Source: Pedobacter punctiformis (GTDB lineage Bacteria; Bacteroidota; Bacteroidia; Sphingobacteriales; Sphingobacteriaceae). From it: a DNA stretch of 64,000 nucleotides. Where the stretch lies: assembly GCF_027213715.1 (NCBI RefSeq), contig NZ_JAPWGM010000004.1, positions 62,001 to 126,000 of the forward strand, in the 5' to 3' direction. This document shows positions 1 to 9,065 of this stretch, piece by piece. Below the pieces are notes generated by a model, which searched no databases, had not been told where the DNA came from, and worked only from the letters and a program-made list of their open reading frames with translations. A program made the position numbers and the translations under genes. How positions within the stretch are numbered: position 1 is the stretch's first letter; every line of letters starts with the position of its first letter.

Positions 1-381
1 ATTTACGATGATGAAGAAAAAGGAAAATGGTCGGTAACACATTACACTGTTTTAGAGCGCTTAGGCTATGTAACTTTGATTAGCTGCCAGCTTGAAACCG
101 GACGTACACATCAAATCCGGGCACATATGCAGCACATTGGGCATCCTTTATTTAACGATGCAACCTATGGCGGAGATAAGATTTTAAAAGGAACAACGTT
201 TAACAAATACAAACAATTTGTTGAAAACTGCTTTCAGTTATTGCCAAGACAAGCGTTACATGCACAGTCACTGGGTTTTATTCATCCCACAACAAAAGAA
301 TATATGTTTTTTGAATCGGCTTTACCCGAAGATTTTAAAGCAGCATTAAATAAATGGAAAAATTATACCGCTACCTCATAA
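1..381 (+). CDS. RluA-family rRNA/tRNA pseudouridine synthase, C-terminal part
   Basis: The reading frame is open from base 1, so the gene begins before the window and only about 126 codons are seen. The motif TGRTHQIRAHM, followed by GHPLFNDATYG, is the conserved C-terminal signature of RluA-type pseudouridine synthases, which isomerise uridine in rRNA or tRNA. The catalytic HRLDxxTSG segment would lie upstream of the window. The closing stretch with ALHAQSLGFIHP also fits the family. Its stop lies 3 bp before the aminotransferase start, so the two are probably cotranscribed. Which RNA position is modified cannot be told. Confidence 0.9.
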   Translation: MYDDEEKGKWSVTHYTVLERLGYVTLISCQLETGRTHQIRAHMQHIGHPLFNDATYGGDKILKGTTFNKYKQFVENCFQLLPRQALHAQSLGFIHPTTKEYMFFESALPEDFKAALNKWKNYTATS

Positions 382-384
382 AAT

Positions 385-1224
385 ATGCCCCAGGACTACC
401 TTTTGTTTAATGATGAATATTATGCGGCAGACGCTCCAATTATAAGTGCCTCAAACCGGAGTTTTAAATTCGGTGATGGCCTTTTTGAGAGCATGCGAAT
501 GATTAATAATAAACTGCAATTTGCAGATTTGCATGCTGACAGGCTTATTGCCGGAATGAAAGCGCTTAAAATTGACGGACACGCCTTGATGGACGATTAT
601 TTTCTGCGTCAAAAAACAGCTGACCTTTCTAAAAAAAATAAGTGGAATGGAAATGTACGTTTTCGTTTATCTGTATATCGTTCAGGTGCGGGTGTTTATA
701 CCCCTGAAGCAAATAAAGCCGGTTATGTTTTAGAAGGCATTCCTTTAAAAAGTAATCTGTATGATATTAATGCCAAAGGTTTAATTATCGATGTGTTTGA
801 TGAAATGACGAAACCCGTTAACAAACTGTCGAACTTTAAAACAGCCAATGCCTTGCTGTATGTCATGGCCGGGATTTTTAAAACCAATAACCGCCTGGAT
901 GAAGCCATGATTTTAAATCAAAATGGTTTTTTGTGCGAAAGCATCAGTGCAAATGTTTTTGTGGTATATAATAAGCAAATTTATACACCGGCCTTAACCG
1001 AAGGTTGTATTGGTGGTGTAATGCGTACCGCCGTAATGCAAATTGCAAAAATGAATAATATACCTTTAATTGAAGCGCAGATCAATCCTGAGATTTTAAA
1101 AGAAGCAGAAGAGGTTTTCATTACTAATGCTACACAAGGTATACAGTGGATAATGGGCTATGGCCGAAAACGCTATTTTAATGAAGTTTCAAAATTTTTA
1201 ATCGAGAAATTGAATAGTTTTTAA
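385..1224 (+). CDS. aminotransferase class IV (BCAT / ADC-lyase fold)
   Basis: A 279-aa PLP-dependent enzyme of fold type IV, the group that includes branched-chain aminotransferase, D-amino-acid transaminase and 4-amino-4-deoxychorismate lyase. FKFGDGLFES (about 27-36) is the usual N-terminal motif, K152 in NFKTANALLY is the likely Schiff-base lysine, and CESISANVF near 184-192 is the conserved glutamate region. The ATG lies 3 bp after the pseudouridine synthase stop. Length suits PabC or IlvE-like members. The sequence does not decide between these activities, so no symbol is given. Confidence 0.88.
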   Translation: MPQDYLLFNDEYYAADAPIISASNRSFKFGDGLFESMRMINNKLQFADLHADRLIAGMKALKIDGHALMDDYFLRQKTADLSKKNKWNGNVRFRLSVYRSGAGVYTPEANKAGYVLEGIPLKSNLYDINAKGLIIDVFDEMTKPVNKLSNFKTANALLYVMAGIFKTNNRLDEAMILNQNGFLCESISANVFVVYNKQIYTPALTEGCIGGVMRTAVMQIAKMNNIPLIEAQINPEILKEAEEVFITNATQGIQWIMGYGRKRYFNEVSKFLIEKLNSF

Positions 1225-1228
1225 TCTC

Positions 1229-1390
1229 GTGCAGGTTCAGTTTTATCAAACGGAAAATGAATTATTAAAACCTTATTTAGAAGGTAACTACTTTCTTTTC
1301 AAAGATAAAACGGAAGAAGATATAAAATACCTTACTTTCCTGAATAATTTACTTAACCTTTCAATTTACCGGAATGCTCGGCAAAAATGA
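1229..1390 (+). CDS. possible 53-aa small protein
   Basis: A GTG-initiated frame of 53 codons fills the gap between the aminotransferase and the convergent SRPBCC gene. It starts 4 bp after the aminotransferase stop and ends 5 bp before the end of the opposite gene. The product is charged and leucine-rich, without signal peptide or membrane segment. An in-frame stop lies just upstream at 1211 and there is no ATG, so the GTG is the only reasonable start. I do not recognise it. The tight fit suggests a third operon member; chance is possible at this length. Confidence 0.35.
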   Translation: MQVQFYQTENELLKPYLEGNYFLFKDKTEEDIKYLTFLNNLLNLSIYRNARQK

Positions 1391-1395
1391 AAAGT

Positions 1396-1821
1396 CTATT
1401 TTTCTAAATATTCCTTTAAACTTGTTCTTACAATGTGATTCCATCCTGCCTCAAAGCTTTTACGGGCAAAATTCGGATCATCCTTAGGAAAAGTTTCTGT
1501 GCCGGTATGTGTAAGCTTAACACGGCTGCCTGTAGCCGTTTCAAAAATCTCCCAGGTTACAACCGAATTGCCTTCATAGTTATCATATTGCCAGGTATAT
1601 GATAGTTTTTTATTTTCTTCCACTTCTGTTACCTTACAAAGATGCAGGTATTGCTTGTATTCAGCCCCGCCAAGAAAATCAAATTTAAATCCAACCTGAG
1701 GTTTGAAATCCTTTAACTCAAAATACCAGCTTTTCATCTCGTCCTTATCCGTTAGGGCCTTCCAAACTTTATCCGTTTTTACATCGATTAGCTGTTCTAC
1801 TATAATTGGGTCCGTTTTCAT
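1396..1821 (-). CDS. SRPBCC/AHSA1-domain protein
   Basis: A 141-aa single-domain protein of the START-like (SRPBCC) fold, AHSA1 (activator of Hsp90 ATPase C-terminal-like) family. Family features seen are the N-terminal strand with VWKALTDKDEMKSWY, a mid-protein SYTWQYD strand, and the C-terminal helix with GWNHIVRTSLKEYLE. Such proteins form a hydrophobic cavity and are usually of unknown ligand. No signal peptide, so cytoplasmic. It lies 25 bp downstream of fmt on the same strand and may share its transcript. Confidence 0.85.
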   Translation of the reverse strand: MKTDPIIVEQLIDVKTDKVWKALTDKDEMKSWYFELKDFKPQVGFKFDFLGGAEYKQYLHLCKVTEVEENKKLSYTWQYDNYEGNSVVTWEIFETATGSRVKLTHTGTETFPKDDPNFARKSFEAGWNHIVRTSLKEYLEK

Positions 1822-1846
1822 AGCTTAAATGTTTAATATTGACTAA

Positions 1847-2755
1847 TTATAACCTCATTCCTCTTAAAAAATCTTCAACAGGCATTCTTTTTTTGCCTTC
1901 ATATTGTATATCCATAAGTTTTATAAAACCATCTTTGGTGGCAAATTTCAAATAAGTTTTACCGTCCGTTAAAAAGCTTCCGGCAGAAATGCCTGGCTCT
2001 TTATCTTCATATACCGCTTTAAAAATTTTAAGGGTTTTATCATTCAATGTGGTAAAGGCCGTTGGATAGGGACTTAAACCCCTTATTAAATTGTAAACCG
2101 ATTGAGTGGTATTGTTCCAGTCTATTTTACAATCTTCCTTAAATATCTTTGGTGCATGTTTTAAGTCATTACTCTGCGGTTGTGGCTGTTCGGTAAAGTT
2201 ATTTTCTTCAATGGCCTTAACCGTTTTAACCAATAATTTAGCTCCAACCAACATCAATTTATCGTGCAAATCTCCTGCGGTTTCATCATCAGCAATGGCT
2301 ACACTGTCGCTCATAATTACATCTCCGGTATCAATCTCCTGCTTTAAAAAGAAAGTAGTTACCCCGCTTTCTTTTTCGCCGTTAATAATAACATGGTTAA
2401 TTGGTGCAGCACCGCGATACTGAGGCAAAAGCGATCCATGTAAATTAACAGTTCCCTTTGGAGGCATATTCCAAACTACCTCAGGCAACATTCTAAAAGC
2501 AACAACAATTTGTAAATCCGCATTAAAAGCTTTAAGCTGAGCTAAAAACTCCGGATTTTTAAGTCTTTCGGGCTGTAATACCGGAATGCCTTTTTCCACG
2601 GCATACTTTTTAATAGCACTTTCATTTAATTTTTGTCCGCGGCCAGCAGGTTTATCTGGTGCGGTAACCACCGCAACCACATTAAAATTGGCCTGTACAA
2701 GTGCATCTAAAGAAGCAACGGCAAAATCGGGGGTACCCATAAAAACTATTTTCAT
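1847..2755 (-). CDS. fmt: methionyl-tRNA formyltransferase
   Basis: Formylates Met-tRNA(fMet) with 10-formyl-THF for translation initiation. The 302-aa length is normal. The N-terminal Rossmann-like domain starts MKIVFMGTPDFA. The catalytic region is VNLHGSLLPQYRGAAPIN (about 103-120), with Asn104 and His106, and the IDTGD segment near 141-145 supplies the conserved Asp. The C-terminal OB-like domain has the usual LSPYPTAFT stretch. The start is clear because the family begins at this methionine. Downstream is the SRPBCC gene; upstream, divergent, is topoisomerase IB. Confidence 0.97.
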   Translation of the reverse strand: MKIVFMGTPDFAVASLDALVQANFNVVAVVTAPDKPAGRGQKLNESAIKKYAVEKGIPVLQPERLKNPEFLAQLKAFNADLQIVVAFRMLPEVVWNMPPKGTVNLHGSLLPQYRGAAPINHVIINGEKESGVTTFFLKQEIDTGDVIMSDSVAIADDETAGDLHDKLMLVGAKLLVKTVKAIEENNFTEQPQPQSNDLKHAPKIFKEDCKIDWNNTTQSVYNLIRGLSPYPTAFTTLNDKTLKIFKAVYEDKEPGISAGSFLTDGKTYLKFATKDGFIKLMDIQYEGKKRMPVEDFLRGMRL

Positions 2756-2853
2756 CAGTATATGTTGTGTTTCTAGCTGTTTATAAAAAACGTGTGTATC
2801 TACATTTAAGTTTTACAAAATAACTAAAAAATAAATCATACTTACAGGTTAAA

Positions 2854-3891
2854 ATGGTACAAGGCAAAGAAGTTGTTAAAGCGAACGGATTGGTTTATGT
2901 TACCGATGTGATGCCCGGAATTTACCGGAAAGGAAAGGCTGGAGAATTTTATTATGAGGATAAAGACGGACATAAAGTTACAGATGAAAAACACCTGGAC
3001 AGAATTAAAGCACTCGTTATTCCACCTGCCTGGCAAAATGTATGGATTGCCAATAAACCCAATGCCTATTTACAGGTAACAGGAATTGATGCTGCAGGAA
3101 GAAAACAATATAAATACCACGCCAAGTGGACCAGCAGGCGTTCTGATCATAAATACTATCGTTTATACGAATTTGGAAAGGCTTTGCCTGGAGCACGCAA
3201 ACAATTGGCTAAAGACCTTAAACGTAAAGATTTTGATGAACGTAAAGTACTGGCAATTTGTGTGGATGTGCTCCAAAAAACACTTATCCGTGTGGGTAAT
3301 GAAAATTACAAACAGCTCTATGGTTCTTTTGGATTAACAACGCTTAGAGATAAACATGTTAAAATAAACGGAAGCAAAATTAGCATGGATTTTGTAGGTA
3401 AAAAGGGGGTATTGCAACAGGTAGAATTGAATGACCGCAACCTGGCAAAGCTGGTTAAAAAATGCAGGGATATTCCCGGGCAGGAGTTATTTCAATTTTA
3501 TTCTAACGGAAAAGAACATAAAAGTGTTGATTCCGGTAAGATTAATAACTACATTAAAGAAATTACCGGTGATGATTTTACGGCTAAAGATTTTAGAACC
3601 TGGGGTGGTACATTGGAAGCCTTAAGGCAATTTGCAAATTGCAGTAGTGACGAAAATGTTAATACAAAAAAAGTAATGATTACTGTGCTGGATTGTGTTG
3701 CAAAAAAACTGGGAAATACCCGGGCCGTTTGCAAGAGTTCTTACGTATACCCGCTTTTGCTTACCGCTTATGAAAATAATGAATTGAAAAAATTTATGGA
3801 AAAGATGAATTCTAATCAAAGTATAACCAAAACGGGTTTGGGACATGATGAAAAGGTGTTATTGTCTTTTTTAAAATCAACAACTAAATAA
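2854..3891 (+). CDS. DNA topoisomerase IB (poxvirus/bacterial type)
   Basis: A 345-aa type IB topoisomerase, which relaxes supercoils through a 3'-phosphotyrosine intermediate. The N-terminal domain contains IPPAWQNVWI and the ASRRS-like segment WTSRRSDHKYYR. The catalytic domain shows RVGNENY with an active-site Arg, KDFRTWGGT with a second Arg, and the C-terminal NTRAVCKSSYVYP, where Tyr297 is the likely nucleophile. These are the expected tyrosine-recombinase-fold residues. Length matches bacterial TopIB. It stands alone between fmt (divergent) and a histidine kinase 30 bp downstream, possibly cotranscribed. Confidence 0.95.
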   Translation: MVQGKEVVKANGLVYVTDVMPGIYRKGKAGEFYYEDKDGHKVTDEKHLDRIKALVIPPAWQNVWIANKPNAYLQVTGIDAAGRKQYKYHAKWTSRRSDHKYYRLYEFGKALPGARKQLAKDLKRKDFDERKVLAICVDVLQKTLIRVGNENYKQLYGSFGLTTLRDKHVKINGSKISMDFVGKKGVLQQVELNDRNLAKLVKKCRDIPGQELFQFYSNGKEHKSVDSGKINNYIKEITGDDFTAKDFRTWGGTLEALRQFANCSSDENVNTKKVMITVLDCVAKKLGNTRAVCKSSYVYPLLLTAYENNELKKFMEKMNSNQSITKTGLGHDEKVLLSFLKSTTK

Positions 3892-3921
3892 AAGAAATTA
3901 TATTTGCGATCCTAAATCTTT

Positions 3922-5769
3922 ATGCAGCTTGACCTTGATAATAATTCAGATTTATTTAATCTTTTAATAGAAGAGTCGGCTATGCCGATAGCTTTATATG
4001 AAGGGGAAAATATGGTAATTAAGGTGGCTAATAAAGCCATATTAAAAGCCTGGGAAAAAGATTGCTCTGTAATTGGAATGGAGCTAGCCAAAGCTCTTCC
4101 TGAACTGGATGGGCAACCTTTTATGCGCATTTTAGAAGATGTTTATACTACTGGAATTGCCTACGAAGCCAAAGAAGATAAAGTGCAGTTAATTCAGGAT
4201 GGCGTTTTAAAAACCTTTTATTTCGATTTTACTTACAAGCCTTTAAAGGATATTAATGGGAAGGTTTGTGCTATTTTAAATAATGCAACAGACGTAACCG
4301 CATTGGTAACGGCCCGGTTGAGGGTAAAAAGGAACGAAGTTCTTTTTAGAAAAATTATCAGAAATGCACCCGTAGCAATTGGTATTTTAAGGGGAGAGGA
4401 TTTTGTAATTGAAGAGGCAAATAATGGGCTCCTAACTTTGTGGGGCAAATCCAGAGGTGTAATTGGCTCTAAACTGATAGATGGTTTACCTGAATTAGTT
4501 GGCCAACCCTTTTTAGATTTGCTAAGTAAAGTTTATACCGAAGGTACATCTCATTACGGTAACGAAACTTTAGCAAGAATAGAACGAAACGGGGTGCTTG
4601 AAAACTGTTTCTTCAATTTCGTTTATGATCCGATAAGAGATGAAAATAATCAGATTACCGGGATTATGATTGTGGCCAATGAAGTAACCAACCAGGTAAA
4701 AACAAGAGAACGTATTGCGGAAAGTGAAGAGCGGTTTAAAAATTTGCTGCTCGAAAACCCTATGCCAATGGCTCTGTATGAAACCGAAGATATTATCATC
4801 AGGCTGGCGAATGATGAGATGCTAAAAATGTGGGATAAGGATAAAAGTGTGATTGGGAAACCAGTGGCGGAAGGCATTCCTGAATTGGTTGGACAACCAT
4901 TTGTTCCCATTTTGAAAGAGGTTTACCGAACTGGAGTTCCTTACCACGGCGACCAGCAGGAAGCCAATTTAATGATGGACGGAGAGCTGAAAAAAGGCTG
5001 GTATAATTTTACCTATAAACCTTTAAAAAATGCAGAAGGTGTAACCTATGGTATTTTACATGGTGCTATTGATGTAACCAAACTGGTGCAGTTACAAAAG
5101 CAAAAGGATGAATTTTTAGGCGTTGCCAGTCATGAATTAAAAACACCCGTTACCAGCATCAAAGCATATACCCAGGTTTTAGAGAAACTGATCCGGAATG
5201 AAGGGGATGAAAAGAAAGCGAATATGGTGCGCAAAATGGACCAGCAGTTAAACCGGTTAACAGGCTTAATAGGCGATTTATTGGATGTAACTAAAATTCA
5301 GTCCGGAAGAATGGTATTTAATCAAACGCAGTTTGATTTTGATTTGGCCATAGAGGAAGTAATTGATGAAATACAACATACCACCAGCAAACATCATATC
5401 AATGCAGATTTGCAAAGCAAGGCACTAATTTATGCTGATAAGGAAAGAATAGGGCAGGTGATTATTAACTTCCTGTCAAATGCCATTAAATATTCTACAG
5501 ATTCGCATCATATAGATGTTAAAAGCTATTTGAAAGATGAAGAGGTGGTTTTAAGTGTACGCGATTATGGAATAGGTATTTCTTCTGATTTATTGCATTT
5601 GGTTTTTGACCAGTTTTACAGGGTTGGCGGACATCTTTTACATACTTATCCCGGATTGGGTTTAGGACTTTATATCTCAGCCGAAATTATTAAAAGTGAA
5701 GGTGGCAGAATATGGGTAGAAAGCGACGAGGGTGCCGGATCTACATTTTATTTTGCCTTGAAAGTTTAA
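3922..5769 (+). CDS. soluble sensor histidine kinase with three PAS domains
   Basis: A 615-aa kinase. Three homologous PAS domains lie at about 8-125, 140-255 and 270-390. Each repeats a pattern of PxAxxxGE/ED, a helix ending in ELxGQPF, and an FxFxY strand before a xIxGI segment, which suggests tandem duplication. Then come HisKA, with phospho-acceptor His404 in ASHELKTPV, and an HATPase domain with DYGIGIS and GLGLGLYIS boxes. There is no membrane segment, so it senses a cytoplasmic signal. No response regulator is adjacent (orphan kinase). The ATG lies 30 bp after the topoisomerase stop. Confidence 0.95.
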   Translation: MQLDLDNNSDLFNLLIEESAMPIALYEGENMVIKVANKAILKAWEKDCSVIGMELAKALPELDGQPFMRILEDVYTTGIAYEAKEDKVQLIQDGVLKTFYFDFTYKPLKDINGKVCAILNNATDVTALVTARLRVKRNEVLFRKIIRNAPVAIGILRGEDFVIEEANNGLLTLWGKSRGVIGSKLIDGLPELVGQPFLDLLSKVYTEGTSHYGNETLARIERNGVLENCFFNFVYDPIRDENNQITGIMIVANEVTNQVKTRERIAESEERFKNLLLENPMPMALYETEDIIIRLANDEMLKMWDKDKSVIGKPVAEGIPELVGQPFVPILKEVYRTGVPYHGDQQEANLMMDGELKKGWYNFTYKPLKNAEGVTYGILHGAIDVTKLVQLQKQKDEFLGVASHELKTPVTSIKAYTQVLEKLIRNEGDEKKANMVRKMDQQLNRLTGLIGDLLDVTKIQSGRMVFNQTQFDFDLAIEEVIDEIQHTTSKHHINADLQSKALIYADKERIGQVIINFLSNAIKYSTDSHHIDVKSYLKDEEVVLSVRDYGIGISSDLLHLVFDQFYRVGGHLLHTYPGLGLGLYISAEIIKSEGGRIWVESDEGAGSTFYFALKV

Positions 5770-5824
5770 TAACATTAAGCCGGATTATCCAATTTAATCA
5801 ACCGATATAAGAAGTTATTTCTGT

Positions 5825-6034
5825 TTATTGATCCTTTGGAGCCTTTTTTATAGGATGAACTGGCTGTTCACTTAGTTCGCGCTCCTTTGCAAGGTTTTTA
5901 GAATCAAGCTCTTTTATATTCTGCTTTTCTTCTTTTTTCTTAACCGTTTTATGGTCAACAGGTTCCCGTCCTTTAGGTATCTCCTGCTCGTAATTACTTC
6001 CTGGTTTTTTACTTTTTTCTTTTGGTCCGCTCAT
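5825..6034 (-). CDS. small lysine-rich hypothetical protein
   Basis: A 69-aa highly charged, Lys/Glu/Pro-rich protein with no cysteines, signal or membrane segment, probably disordered. It reads like a genuine low-complexity cytoplasmic protein, not a shadow, because no competing frame exists here. It is convergent with the histidine kinase and follows the NamZ-like gene by about 70 bp on the same strand. Function not recognised. Confidence 0.6.
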   Translation of the reverse strand: MSGPKEKSKKPGSNYEQEIPKGREPVDHKTVKKKEEKQNIKELDSKNLAKERELSEQPVHPIKKAPKDQ

Positions 6035-6103
6035 GTCGAATTAATGATTAAATGCGTAAATAGCGCCATTACAGAAGCCTTTTACGCACTCTATAATTCG
6101 CCA

Positions 6104-7372
6104 TTATTTATACAACAAATATTTCTTGCGCATTGTTTTATATGCGCTTAAACCAGGTTCCCAGCTGGCTCTGATTTCTTTTTCTGATTTACCATCAATA
6201 ATTTGTTGTCTGAAATCAGCAATACCAACCAAACGCTCTATAACACCCATTTCCTTACTTAATTTAGAATTAAAAAAGTCGGCTTTATTCGGTGAATTTT
6301 TATAAAGTTCAATCATCCATTGCAGTTGTATGGTTTTGCTTTTTCTGATTTTTTCGATGTCTGCATTTCTTAAGTCTAAGCCATAACAAATCTGATCCTG
6401 AAATAAAGGCGTTTCTGACATGCCTTTAATGCTTTTAGGTGTAAAGCTAAAACTGTATTTTCCTTTTAAAGCAGGTGCCCCAACAATAGTAAAAGGATAC
6501 ATTGTACCGCGGCCATGATTTAAATAAGTGCCTTCAAATAAACAGGTTGTTGGATACAACATAATAGATTGTTGCGTATTTAAATTTGGTGATGGCTTAA
6601 CCGGTAAGGTATATTCCATATCGTGATTGTAGTTTGCAACTTTAATAATATTGATTTTACATTTTACCTTGCCTTTTAGCCAGCCTTCACCGTTTAGCAT
6701 TTGAGCATATTCTCCAATGGTTAAACCATGGGCAATAGGAATAGGCTGAACCCCAATACCCGATTTAAATTTTGGATCTAAAATAGGCCCGTCAATTAAA
6801 TAACCATTAGGATTTGGACGATCAAGGATTAAAAGTTCTTTATTGTTTGCCGCACAAGCTTCCATAACATACTGCAGCGTATTGATGTACGTGTAAAAAC
6901 GAACCCCCACATCCTGAATATCGAATACCATAATGTCAATATCGGCTAAATCCTCAGCAGTTGGTGTGCTGTGTTTGCCGTATAATGAAATTGCTTTAAT
7001 TCCGGTTTTGGTGTCTACCGCGTCATCAACATGAACACCGGCGCTGGCATTTCCTCTAAAACCATGCTCCGGACCAAAAATCTTTTCAATTTTAACACCT
7101 CTTTTAAGTAAACTATCCACTACGGTTTGATTACCAATAATGGAGGTAGGGTTAACCACCATACCAACACGTTTCCCTTTTAAAAGAGGCAGGTATTTTT
7201 CAGTTTGTTCAGCACCGGTTTGCATAGTGCCTGCTTTTGCAATCGCTCTCTCGCGGTCTATTAAAGTTGTACTGTGTTTAGTTTTTAAATCGCCGTCTAA
7301 TGGTTTAGGCTGTCCGCACGCAGAAAGACAAATAAAGCCCGAAAGTGCAATGCCAATGTAGGTTCTCATCAT
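6104..7372 (-). CDS. namZ: DUF1343 / NamZ-type exo-beta-N-acetylmuramidase, lipoprotein
   Basis: A 422-aa member of the DUF1343 family (glycoside hydrolase family GH171), which includes NamZ, an exo-enzyme releasing N-acetylmuramic acid from peptidoglycan fragments. The N terminus has a lipobox, LSAC with Cys19, so the protein is probably envelope-anchored. Family motifs seen are VGMVVNPTS, FGPEHGFRGNASAG (about 99-112) and DIQDVGVRFYTYI. ATGs at codons 1 and 2 are both possible. Peptidoglycan recycling is inferred from the family; no other muramic acid genes are adjacent. Confidence 0.88.
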   Translation of the reverse strand: MMRTYIGIALSGFICLSACGQPKPLDGDLKTKHSTTLIDRERAIAKAGTMQTGAEQTEKYLPLLKGKRVGMVVNPTSIIGNQTVVDSLLKRGVKIEKIFGPEHGFRGNASAGVHVDDAVDTKTGIKAISLYGKHSTPTAEDLADIDIMVFDIQDVGVRFYTYINTLQYVMEACAANNKELLILDRPNPNGYLIDGPILDPKFKSGIGVQPIPIAHGLTIGEYAQMLNGEGWLKGKVKCKINIIKVANYNHDMEYTLPVKPSPNLNTQQSIMLYPTTCLFEGTYLNHGRGTMYPFTIVGAPALKGKYSFSFTPKSIKGMSETPLFQDQICYGLDLRNADIEKIRKSKTIQLQWMIELYKNSPNKADFFNSKLSKEMGVIERLVGIADFRQQIIDGKSEKEIRASWEPGLSAYKTMRKKYLLYK

Positions 7373-7500
7373 TATATTAGGTTCTGATCAATTATTCCTT
7401 AAATATTTATACACTAAGGTATCAAACAATAAAAGGATTTTACGGTTAAACTTCTGCTTTTTCTAAATAAATGCCTTTATTTAAAAGGAATTAAGCATTT

Positions 7501-8745
7501 TTGCTAAGTTACAAATTTATCAAATTGAATTTCGAATATTTTATAGCCGGGCGGATTGCCATTAAATCTGAAAGAACTTTTTCTAAGTTGATTGTTCGTA
7601 TCGCCATTGCTGGTGTAATGCTTAGTCTTGCTGTAATGATTCTTTCTATTGCTATTATTAAAGGCTTTAAGACCGAAATTCAGGATAAGGTACGCGGTTA
7701 CCTTGGCGATGTACAAATTACACGCTATGATTTAAATAATTCTTTTGAGCATTCCCCATTTGTTTTAGATGCCACAACAAAATACCGGCTTAATCATAAT
7801 TCTGCTATAGATTATTACTCTTTTTTTGCCACCAAACCTGCAATTTTATCTGCCAATAATGAAATTGAAGGCATTAATTTTAAAGGCGTTGATAAAAATT
7901 ACAACTGGGATTATATAAAAAAACACCTGATTAATGGCCGCGTAATCAATTTTGCTGATAGTACAAAAGCGATGCAGGAGTTATTAATTTCTAATTATAC
8001 GGCAAACAGACTTAAGCTTAAAACAGGTGATGATTTTGTGATGTATTTTGTTCAAAATCAACTCAGACCACGCAAGTTTAAAATTGTGGGTATTTATGAT
8101 ATTGGGGTTGAGGATATTGATAAAGGTTTTGTGCTGGGCAACCTGAATATTGTTAAACGGTTAAACAACTGGAAACCGGATGAAATAGGAGGGGTTGAAA
8201 TTAAAATTAAGGATTTTGACCGGTTAAATCCCGTTGCAGATCATATTTATGAGAACCTGCCGACCACACTTCGATCCTATTCTATTAAAGAAAATTTTCC
8301 GAATATTTTTACCTGGCTGGGGCTTTTAGATATTAACACGAAGGTTTTATTAATCCTGATGCTCATTGTTGGGGTAATTAACATGATTACCGCTTTGCTA
8401 ATTATGATTTTAGAGCGAACCAATATGATTGGAATGCTAAAAGCTTTTGGAGCAAGTAATTTCAGCATTATGAAAATCTTTCTCTATAATTCTGCTTATT
8501 TAATTGGTATTGGTTTATTACTCGGTAATATTTTGGGTTTAGGTTTGGGTTTTTTCCAGCAGGCCACTCATATTTTTAAACTAAACCAGTCTTCCTATTT
8601 CCTGGCTTATGCCCCAATAGAGTTTCATTTTATAGATGTATTGCTGTTAAATGTGGTTACTGTAGTGGTGTGTTTAACTGTATTGCTTGTTCCATCTTTA
8701 TTAATCAGTAAGGTGTCGCCTTTAAAGGCCATTCGGTTTAAGTAA
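7501..8745 (+). CDS. FtsX/LolE-like ABC transporter permease
   Basis: A 414-aa permease with one N-terminal membrane helix (about 36-58), a large extracytoplasmic MacB-like domain, and three C-terminal helices (about 272-295, 325-350, 375-402). This is the FtsX-fold layout of LolC/LolE and MacB. The C-terminal VSPLKAIRFK is typical. In Bacteroidota this family is often annotated as a lipoprotein-release permease, but no ATPase gene is adjacent, so the substrate is open. The start is a TTG at 7501; no upstream ATG is available and internal GTG or ATT codons are less likely. It is divergent from the namZ-like gene. Confidence 0.85.
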   Translation: MLSYKFIKLNFEYFIAGRIAIKSERTFSKLIVRIAIAGVMLSLAVMILSIAIIKGFKTEIQDKVRGYLGDVQITRYDLNNSFEHSPFVLDATTKYRLNHNSAIDYYSFFATKPAILSANNEIEGINFKGVDKNYNWDYIKKHLINGRVINFADSTKAMQELLISNYTANRLKLKTGDDFVMYFVQNQLRPRKFKIVGIYDIGVEDIDKGFVLGNLNIVKRLNNWKPDEIGGVEIKIKDFDRLNPVADHIYENLPTTLRSYSIKENFPNIFTWLGLLDINTKVLLILMLIVGVINMITALLIMILERTNMIGMLKAFGASNFSIMKIFLYNSAYLIGIGLLLGNILGLGLGFFQQATHIFKLNQSSYFLAYAPIEFHFIDVLLLNVVTVVVCLTVLLVPSLLISKVSPLKAIRFK

Positions 8746-8790
8746 CGGGCTTTTTAAGCTGAAAGTTTGATTATTGATTCAGTTCAGTTA

Positions 8791-8881
8791 AAAATACAAA
8801 CCGGGGCAACAACCACAATAAAAGGAAAGAATAAAAATCACCTTACAAATTCCAAACTTATGACGCCCCGGTTTGTATTTT
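8791..8881. repeat. 17-bp perfect inverted repeat in the 320-bp gap before truA
   Basis: AAAATACAAACCGGGGC at 8791-8807 is exactly complementary to 8865-8881, leaving a 57-nt AT-rich, purine-heavy loop. The gap 8746-9065 holds no convincing gene: the one open frame has a TTG start, atypical composition and overlaps this repeat. The loop is too long for a standard terminator and no T-run follows closely. It may be a structured RNA (a 6S-like hairpin is one possibility), a small palindromic insertion, or a long-loop transcription end between the convergent permease and truA genes. Confidence 0.6.
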
Positions 8882-9065
8882 GCAAAAATCGGAGAGCGCA
8901 TCATGCACTTATCAGCCTCCTATTAGGTAAGCACATGCCAACTCTTTTTAGCTTATATGGATAAATTATAGGCAGGCCATCAACCGCAGGGTTACCCGGT
9001 TAATCAGTTGTCTGTCATTATGAATACGAATGAAAGATTAAAAACGCTACAGCATCAACAAAAAA

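Noticed and set aside
8767..8964. Open frame of 65 codons between the permease gene and truA
   Set aside because: TTG start, unusual composition, overlaps the inverted repeat, and no domain is recognisable.
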